Shown: one piece after another, positions 58,959 through 64,000 of the stretch
Layout: every line of letters begins with the position of its first letter
How positions within the stretch are numbered: the first letter of the stretch is position 1
Origin: Bradyrhizobium guangxiense
GTDB lineage: Bacteria > Pseudomonadota > Alphaproteobacteria > Rhizobiales > Xanthobacteraceae
Length of the DNA stretch: 64,000 bases
NCBI RefSeq assembly: GCF_004114915.1
Contig: NZ_CP022219.1
Coordinates: 4,866,501 to 4,930,500, forward strand
Direction of reading: 5' to 3'
Made by a program: the position numbers and the translations under genes
The notes under the pieces: generated by a model
Told to the model about the DNA's origin: nothing
Databases searched by the model: none
What the model saw: only the letters and a program-made list of their open reading frames with translations

Positions 58959-61358
58959 ATGAGACTGATCCATCGTTCGGCAGACTTGTTCCGCATCGCG
59001 CCATTGCTCGCCATCACCATTGCAGTAGTTGCCATGATGGGTATGGGCCTCGTTGCTGGCGGTACCTGGCTCGCCGCGCTTGGCGGCTCCGCCTATTATC
59101 TCCTCGCCGGCATCATGCTGCTGCTCACCGCCTGGCTGCTGGCACAACGTCGCGCCGAGGCGCTCTGGGTCTATGCCGCGCTGCTGCTGGGCACGATGGC
59201 ATGGGCGATCTTGGAAGTCGGATTTGATTTTTGGTCCCTGGCACCCCGCGGCGACGTCCTTGCGCCGCTCGGCGTCTGGCTGCTGTTGCCCTTCATCGCT
59301 CGCCGTCTGACGCCCAATCTACGGGCCGCGCAGTGGGCGCTCGGGCTCGTCCTGATCGTTGCGGCCGGCGTGCTCGCCCTCGCCCTGACGCGCGACCGCC
59401 ACGATCTTGCCGGCACCGTACCGGACAGCGAGACGACGGGCGCCGTTGCCGCCTCTGAAGCGCCCCCGCTCACCGCCGGCAAAAACTGGACGGCCTATGG
59501 CGGCAGCGGCTTCGGCACGCGCTATTCCTCGCTCGGCCAAATCACAAGGGCCAATGTGAAGGACCTCAAGCTCGCCTGGGAATTTCGCACGGGCGACCAC
59601 AAGGGACCTGATGACCCCGACGAGATCACCAACCAGGCGACACCGCTCAAGATCGGCGGTCTCCTCTACACCTGTTCGCCGCACCAGATCGTGTTCGCGC
59701 TCGACGCCGCAACGGGCCAGTTGCGCTGGAAGTTCGACCCGCAAGTCCAGCACAACAAAGCCTTCCAGCACATGACCTGCCGCGGCGTGTCCTATCACGC
59801 GACGAAGCCCGGCGCGGTCACGGCCGACGGCGCGCCGGCTCCCACCGATTGCGCGGAACGCATCTTCGTGCCGACCAATGACGGACGGATGTTCGCGCTG
59901 GATGCCCGTACCGGCACGCCCTGCGCCAACTTCGGCCAGCAGGGCCAGATCGACCTCAAGGAGGGAAACGAGATTCAGACACTCGGCTTCTACGAGGGCA
60001 CCTCGCCGCCCGTGGTGACCGACAAGGTCCTGATCGTCGGCGGCGCGGTCATCGACAACTATTCTGACCGCGTCCCCTCGGGCGTCATCCGCGGCTTCGA
60101 CATCTATTCCGGGCGACTGATCTGGGCCTTTGACGCCGGCAATCCCGATCCGAACGAGATGCCATCGGCCTCACACCATTTCACGGCCGGCTCACCGAAC
60201 TCGTGGAGCATCTCGGCGGTCGATGAAGATCTCGGGCTCGTCTATGTCCCGCTCGGCTCGAACTCGCCGGATATCTGGGGCGGCGGCCGTTCGCCGGAGA
60301 AGGAGCGCTACGATTCGGCGCTGATCGCCCTCGACATCGCCACCGGACAATTGCGCTGGTCGTTTCAGAACGTGCACCATGATCTCTGGGACATGGACAT
60401 GCCCTCGCAACCGAGCCTGGTCGATCTGCGCTCGAACGGGAGCACCGCGCCCGCGATCTACATCCCGGCAAAGACCGGCGACATCTTCGTGCTCGACCGC
60501 CGCGACGGGCACCAGCTGGTGCCCGCGCCGGAGAGGCCGGTGCCGCAGGGCGCCGCGTCCGGCGACCGTCTGTCCCCCACCCAACCCTTCTCCGAGCTGA
60601 GCTTCCGTCCGCCCGGTATGCTGACGGACGCGCAGATGTGGGGCAGCACGATGTTCGACCAGCTCGCCTGCCGCATCAAATTCAAGCGTCTGCGTTACGA
60701 AGGACCGTTCACCCCACCATCGGAGCAAGGCACGCTGGTCTTCCCGGGCGATTTCGGCATGTTCGAGTGGGGCGGCATCGCTGTCGATCCGAAGCGCCAG
60801 ATCGCCATCGCGAACCCGCAATCGATTCCGTTCGTCTCCCGCCTCGTGCCGCGGGGAAAAGACAATCCGGCCGCGCCGAACGCAGCGCATCCGCCCGGCA
60901 CCGAACTCGGCGTGCAGCCGATGTATGGCGCCCCCTATGGAGTCGATCTCGGCATCTTCCTGTCGCCACTCGGCATCCCCTGTCTCGCTCCGCCGTGGGG
61001 CAATATCGCGGCCATCGACCTCAGAACGCACAAGGTTGTCTGGCAACACCGCATCGGCACGATCCGCGATCAGGCTCCTCTGCCGCTTCCCTTCAAGCTC
61101 GGCGTTCCCATGCTGGGCGGACCGATCGTGACCGCGGGCGGCGTCATCTTCATCACGGGGACCATGGACGACTACATCAGGGCGTTCGACGTCGGCGACG
61201 GCAGGCAGCTCTGGCAGGATCGTCTTCCCGCCGGCGGCCAATCGACGCCGATGACGTATGAGGCTGGCGGCAAGCAATATGTCGTGACGGTCGACGGCGG
61301 CCACGGTTCGTTCGGCACCAAGCTCGGCGATTACGTGCGGGCCTACGCGCTGCCGTGA
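58959..61358 (+). CDS. gcd: Membrane-bound PQQ-dependent dehydrogenase (glucose/quinate/shikimate family)
   Basis: A 799-residue enzyme. An N-terminal region of about five helices (residues 11-145) anchors it and normally docks ubiquinone; a quinoprotein propeller follows (LTAGKNWTAYGGSGFGTRYS; HHFTAGSPNSWSISAVDEDL; NVHHDLWDMDMPSQPSL; GGPIVTAGGVIFITGTMDD). It oxidises aldoses or cyclitols in the periplasm and passes electrons to ubiquinone. ATG 58959 is 5 nt after the cytochrome stop. Which sugar it uses is not certain. Confidence 0.88.
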   Translation: MRLIHRSADLFRIAPLLAITIAVVAMMGMGLVAGGTWLAALGGSAYYLLAGIMLLLTAWLLAQRRAEALWVYAALLLGTMAWAILEVGFDFWSLAPRGDVLAPLGVWLLLPFIARRLTPNLRAAQWALGLVLIVAAGVLALALTRDRHDLAGTVPDSETTGAVAASEAPPLTAGKNWTAYGGSGFGTRYSSLGQITRANVKDLKLAWEFRTGDHKGPDDPDEITNQATPLKIGGLLYTCSPHQIVFALDAATGQLRWKFDPQVQHNKAFQHMTCRGVSYHATKPGAVTADGAPAPTDCAERIFVPTNDGRMFALDARTGTPCANFGQQGQIDLKEGNEIQTLGFYEGTSPPVVTDKVLIVGGAVIDNYSDRVPSGVIRGFDIYSGRLIWAFDAGNPDPNEMPSASHHFTAGSPNSWSISAVDEDLGLVYVPLGSNSPDIWGGGRSPEKERYDSALIALDIATGQLRWSFQNVHHDLWDMDMPSQPSLVDLRSNGSTAPAIYIPAKTGDIFVLDRRDGHQLVPAPERPVPQGAASGDRLSPTQPFSELSFRPPGMLTDAQMWGSTMFDQLACRIKFKRLRYEGPFTPPSEQGTLVFPGDFGMFEWGGIAVDPKRQIAIANPQSIPFVSRLVPRGKDNPAAPNAAHPPGTELGVQPMYGAPYGVDLGIFLSPLGIPCLAPPWGNIAAIDLRTHKVVWQHRIGTIRDQAPLPLPFKLGVPMLGGPIVTAGGVIFITGTMDDYIRAFDVGDGRQLWQDRLPAGGQSTPMTYEAGGKQYVVTVDGGHGSFGTKLGDYVRAYALP

Positions 61359-61378
61359 CGTCCCGCGGGATATCTCCT

Positions 61379-63145
61379 CTATGCCCGGCGCCGTCCTGTC
61401 CCGATCCGCCGGCGTGGACGGGCGATTGCCGAGGCCGCGAAAGCAGCGCACGCAGCTAATCCAACGACAGCGAGCCCGTTGCTGATAATCCCAGCCGGCG
61501 GAAGCTGCTTCCGTGCCAGCCAGCCTCCGTCAACCGACGTGCCTGGCGGGGACGCCTCGATCATACTTCCCTCGCTGATGGGTGCGCGTCGGGCGCGTGA
61601 CAGCAGGAACCGGAACGCGCCACCCAGCAGATCCTCGGTGAGTCTCGGCGCGACCGCATAGGCCATTTGGCCGGCGCGTGCGGGCCATCCGACCGCCACT
61701 TCATCGCGCGGCGCGCGAACCAGATTCACAAAGGTCTGGGCGACGTCTTCCGATTGGTACAACAGCGGACCCGGATCGAGCCGCTTGCCGGACATGTTGG
61801 CACCGTGGAGGAAGCCCGGCGTATCCACTATCGCCGGGAACACGCCGCAAACATGAATATTGGGGTGCGCACCAAGCTCCTGGCGCAGGCTCGCCGTGAA
61901 GCCGCGCAGGCCGAACTTGCTCGCGGTGTAGGCGGCAGCAAACGGTGTCGGCGCCCACCCTCCGAGCGAGATGTTGTTGATGAGCACGCCTCGCTTCTGG
62001 CGCAAAAAGATCGGAAGTACTGCGTAAGCGCCGTGCATGGTTCCGAGCAAATTGACCTCGATGGTCCGGCGATGCAGCCCAAGATCTGCGTCCTGATAAG
62101 CGCCGAACACGCCGGTGCCTGCATTGTTGATCCAGACGTCGATCCCCCCGAATGCATCTTCCGTCTGCTTGGCCAGCCGCCGCACCGCCTCGGCATCGGT
62201 GACATCGGTCGGGACCGCCACGGCATGCCCCCCCAGTGCCTCACACTCCGCAGCGAGGCCACTCAGGATTTCGCCGCGCCGTGCGGCGAGAGCCACGCTT
62301 GCGCCTTCCCGCGCAAACGCCAGCGCCGCGGCGCGGCCAATGCCGCTGGATGCCCCCGTTACGACAACGCGCGTACCGGCCATCGGTCGGGACATCGAGT
62401 GCGATACGGGCGTGGGAAGCAGCCATCGCAGCGAGCGACGGAGCCGATCGGTTGCTCCGGTTTCGAACCAGTCGCCATGGGCAAAAATGGCCCGCTCCGG
62501 CGCAAGACCGACGAGCCGCTCTGCCGCGGCCTCCACCGAACGGCCGCCAAGACGCAACAGCAGCCGTAAATAGACCGGTGCTTTGCCGTCGGGCTTGGCG
62601 ATGCCAAGCAGGCTTGCGGCCATCTGATTTGATGGAGGAAGATGATTGGTCTCCAGGTTCTGCACGAGATCGGTCAGGATCAATGTGCGACTACGCTTAT
62701 CGAATATCTCCACCTCGGAGAACATCGGCGCATTCACGGAGATGATCTCGAGCTCCCTCGACCATTCTGCCGGGGTCGCGCCGCCAAGCTCGCGGTCAAT
62801 GCGAAGGCCAGCCTCTCGCACCTGCTTGCGCGTTGAGAGCCCTCGGGCCGCGAAGGTCAGCGCTTGTGGCGAATGTTTTTGCCACTCAGGCAGAAACATC
62901 CAGTGCGCGACGTTCGGTGCGAGCAGATATCTGATTGACCCGAACCGCTCCAGCTCATTGTGCAGAACAGGCGAGTATCGCACCGGCGAGTGCAGGATGA
63001 GGTCGCCATTCGACAGCCGGATCACCGTCATGCGGAGAGGCAGACGCAAGCCCGCGGCGCTGATCGGCGCATCGTCCGCGATCAAAATGTCGTCCGTCAC
63101 CCTCGTGAGGGTGACATGCGATGAGACGGCGTCAGGTGTGTGCAT
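61379..63145 (-). CDS. DUF4336-SDR fusion protein with C-terminal membrane segment
   Basis: A 588-residue fusion. Residues 1-250 are a DUF4336 domain, a metallo-beta-lactamase-like fold without the full metal motif (LILHSPVRYSPVLHNELERF; RYLLAPNVAHWMFLPEWQ; FAHGDWFETG). Residues about 256-500 are a classical SDR: cofactor motif TGASSGIG at 263-270, NNAGTG, Ser393 in NNISLGG and YTASK at 406-410. A hydrophobic segment near 555-575 (IISNGLAVVGLAACAAFAAS) may anchor it. ATG 63145 follows GGAAG at a good distance; ATG 63151 is next. Substrate unknown. Confidence 0.78.
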   Translation of the reverse strand: MHTPDAVSSHVTLTRVTDDILIADDAPISAAGLRLPLRMTVIRLSNGDLILHSPVRYSPVLHNELERFGSIRYLLAPNVAHWMFLPEWQKHSPQALTFAARGLSTRKQVREAGLRIDRELGGATPAEWSRELEIISVNAPMFSEVEIFDKRSRTLILTDLVQNLETNHLPPSNQMAASLLGIAKPDGKAPVYLRLLLRLGGRSVEAAAERLVGLAPERAIFAHGDWFETGATDRLRRSLRWLLPTPVSHSMSRPMAGTRVVVTGASSGIGRAAALAFAREGASVALAARRGEILSGLAAECEALGGHAVAVPTDVTDAEAVRRLAKQTEDAFGGIDVWINNAGTGVFGAYQDADLGLHRRTIEVNLLGTMHGAYAVLPIFLRQKRGVLINNISLGGWAPTPFAAAYTASKFGLRGFTASLRQELGAHPNIHVCGVFPAIVDTPGFLHGANMSGKRLDPGPLLYQSEDVAQTFVNLVRAPRDEVAVGWPARAGQMAYAVAPRLTEDLLGGAFRFLLSRARRAPISEGSMIEASPPGTSVDGGWLARKQLPPAGIISNGLAVVGLAACAAFAASAIARPRRRIGTGRRRA

Positions 63146-63206
63146 GAGCATCTTCCGGTGCGAACCTTGCTCAAGTCCCTGGAGGTGGCCCTCGTTCCTC
63201 GCACGG

Positions 63207-63407
63207 CTACCGTCGCACGGCCGAGGCTTCGGAAAGTGCCCTGGAACCGGCTTGCCTGAGGTCGTCAAGAGACGTCTGTCCTCTCGTCGCCGCTTCGAGC
63301 AGCCTCGAGGCCACGTGAGTCCTGGCACCGATCTCGCGACGCGAGACGCTTTCGCACACTTCCTCGAGGACGGCGCGCAGAAGCGCCGTCGTATCGGTGT
63401 CGAACAT
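63207..63407 (-). CDS. Small conserved hypothetical protein (Bradyrhizobium-type)
   Basis: A 66-residue charged helical protein (FDTDTTALLRAVLEEVCESV; GARTHVASRLLEAATRGQTS) of a kind common in Bradyrhizobium, function unknown. ATG 63407 was chosen from the conserved start MFDTDT; the longer in-frame start lacks support. It is 61 nt upstream of the DUF4336-SDR gene and may be co-transcribed. Confidence 0.65.
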   Translation of the reverse strand: MFDTDTTALLRAVLEEVCESVSRREIGARTHVASRLLEAATRGQTSLDDLRQAGSRALSEASAVRR

Positions 63408-63686
63408 GGGTCGCCTCCAGCGGAATGACCTCACACTAGAGCATCGGCGACGGCGAGAAATTCAACATTGTTAATAACCGAACGGCTGATTGGTCGAAAT
63501 TGTCCGGACTGGATGCTTCGGGCTCTTCAGACACGTCGCAGCGCAAACGATGCCCTTCCGACGTCGTCCTATCGCCGGGAACATCGAGAACCGGCGGACG
63601 CCGACGTGCATCCGTGCTCATATCCTCGAGCCTCAGATCGTATCACAGGTTATTGCCTGACGTTTCTCATATGGGTCAGAGTTGAG
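63408..63686. other. 279-nt intergenic region between divergent genes
   Basis: No gene confidently seen. AT-richer positions near 63460-63490 and 63640-63680 probably hold promoters for the small protein and the Crp/Fnr regulator. No perfect FixK/FNR box was found. Confidence 0.4.
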
Positions 63687-64000
63687 ATGGGCAGGGCGAT
63701 CGGACAAGAAATGCAGACTGGATTTGCTTTTTCCAAACTCGCGGATCATCTGGCGAGCCTCGCCGACGTGACCGCCGACGACCTCGATCTGCTGGCGGAT
63801 ATGCCGAGCACGATTGCACATTTCAGTTCACACCAGGCGATCCTGCGCCACGGCGACGAGAGCCATCAATGCTGCCTGTTGCTCCAGGGGTACCTGTCCT
63901 GGCAGGACGCCCTGGGAGCAGATGGGCAGATCACGTCGATCTCGGTCCCCGGCGACATCGCCGCCCTCCAGACACTCTACCGACCTTGCGTCAACGGCAA
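63687..64000 (+). CDS. Crp/Fnr-family regulator (3' cut by window end)
   Basis: The first about 104 residues of a Crp/Fnr-type regulator: cyclic-nucleotide-binding-like fold with HQAILRHGDESHQCCLLLQG and ITSISVPGDIAALQTLY. The helix-turn-helix is beyond the window. No N-terminal cysteine cluster as in Fnr was seen, so it resembles FixK/NnrR-like or other Crp-type members. ATG 63687 or ATG 63711 are both possible. Its relation to the FixK boxes in this window is unknown. Confidence 0.8.
   Translation, partial: MGRAIGQEMQTGFAFSKLADHLASLADVTADDLDLLADMPSTIAHFSSHQAILRHGDESHQCCLLLQGYLSWQDALGADGQITSISVPGDIAALQTLYRPCVNG

Noticed and set aside
63436..63621. 61-codon minus-strand frame
   Set aside because: No ribosome-binding site, no conserved look, and it sits in the intergenic region between divergent genes; a real small gene cannot be excluded.

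Overview
The window is about 64 kb of GC-rich alphaproteobacterial chromosome, most likely Bradyrhizobium or a close relative. Support: ubiTUV for O2-independent ubiquinone synthesis, FixK2-type TTG(A/C)-N6-(T/G)CAA boxes, a full sox cluster with soxCD, an extra aa3/caa3-like oxidase, lanthanide-type PQQ dehydrogenase, several small proteins of a kind common in Bradyrhizobium, and rhizobial palindromic repeats. No rRNA, CRISPR, IS element or integrase was seen. All calls come from reading the sequence; no database search was run.

Region 1 (1-16.2 kb) looks like a low-oxygen regulon. It starts with a 5'-cut SMP-30/isochorismatase fusion and an azoreductase-like flavoprotein. Then come ubiTUV (minus) and ubiD-ubiX (plus), a DUF59-DUF2249-membrane protein operon, a cytochrome c, an MgtA-type P-type ATPase, three small Bradyrhizobium-type proteins and a second-type FtsH. 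Five perfect FixK/FNR boxes lie in its promoters, most at spacing that fits a class II activator.

Region 2 (16.2-31 kb) is a thiosulfate-oxidation locus. soxXYZABCD runs leftward, followed by two DsrE-like proteins, an alpha/beta hydrolase and three YeeE/YedE (TsuA-like) transport genes. soxW, an unknown secreted helical protein and soxV lie upstream, and soxS-soxR-soxT run rightward. Two ArsR-family repressors, each with the two cysteines of persulfide sensors (SqrR/BigR/SoxR type), lie at the two ends, and AT-rich elements resembling their operators lie in four promoters.

Region 3 (31-40.8 kb) is a carbohydrate or polyol catabolic locus: LacI regulator, SDR, ABC sugar importer (binding protein, two permeases, ATPase), zinc alcohol dehydrogenase, PfkB kinase and LacD-like aldolase. 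A decayed enolase-superfamily pseudogene lies beside it.

Region 4 (40.8-48.6 kb) is an insertion hot spot. Gene fragments (TetR C-terminus joined to a DUF1003 piece) are followed by two direct repeats that are 3' fragments of a tRNA-Lys(CTT) gene, at 42033 and 48561. Between them lies a compact catabolic module: LysR, FAD monooxygenase, alpha/beta hydrolase, MFS transporter and M24 hydrolase. This looks like a small genomic island without an integrase.

Region 5 (48.6-64 kb) holds a co-directional respiratory module. It contains oxidase subunits II (with fused cytochrome c), I and III, a small membrane protein, CtaG, a HbpS/GlcG-like protein, a PQQ alcohol dehydrogenase with the DxD lanthanide signature, XoxJ, two cytochromes c and a membrane PQQ glucose-type dehydrogenase. 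The oxidase subunit I lacks the canonical D- and K-channel entry residues although all metal ligands are kept. A DUF4336-SDR fusion, a small protein and a Crp/Fnr regulator cut by the window end close the region.
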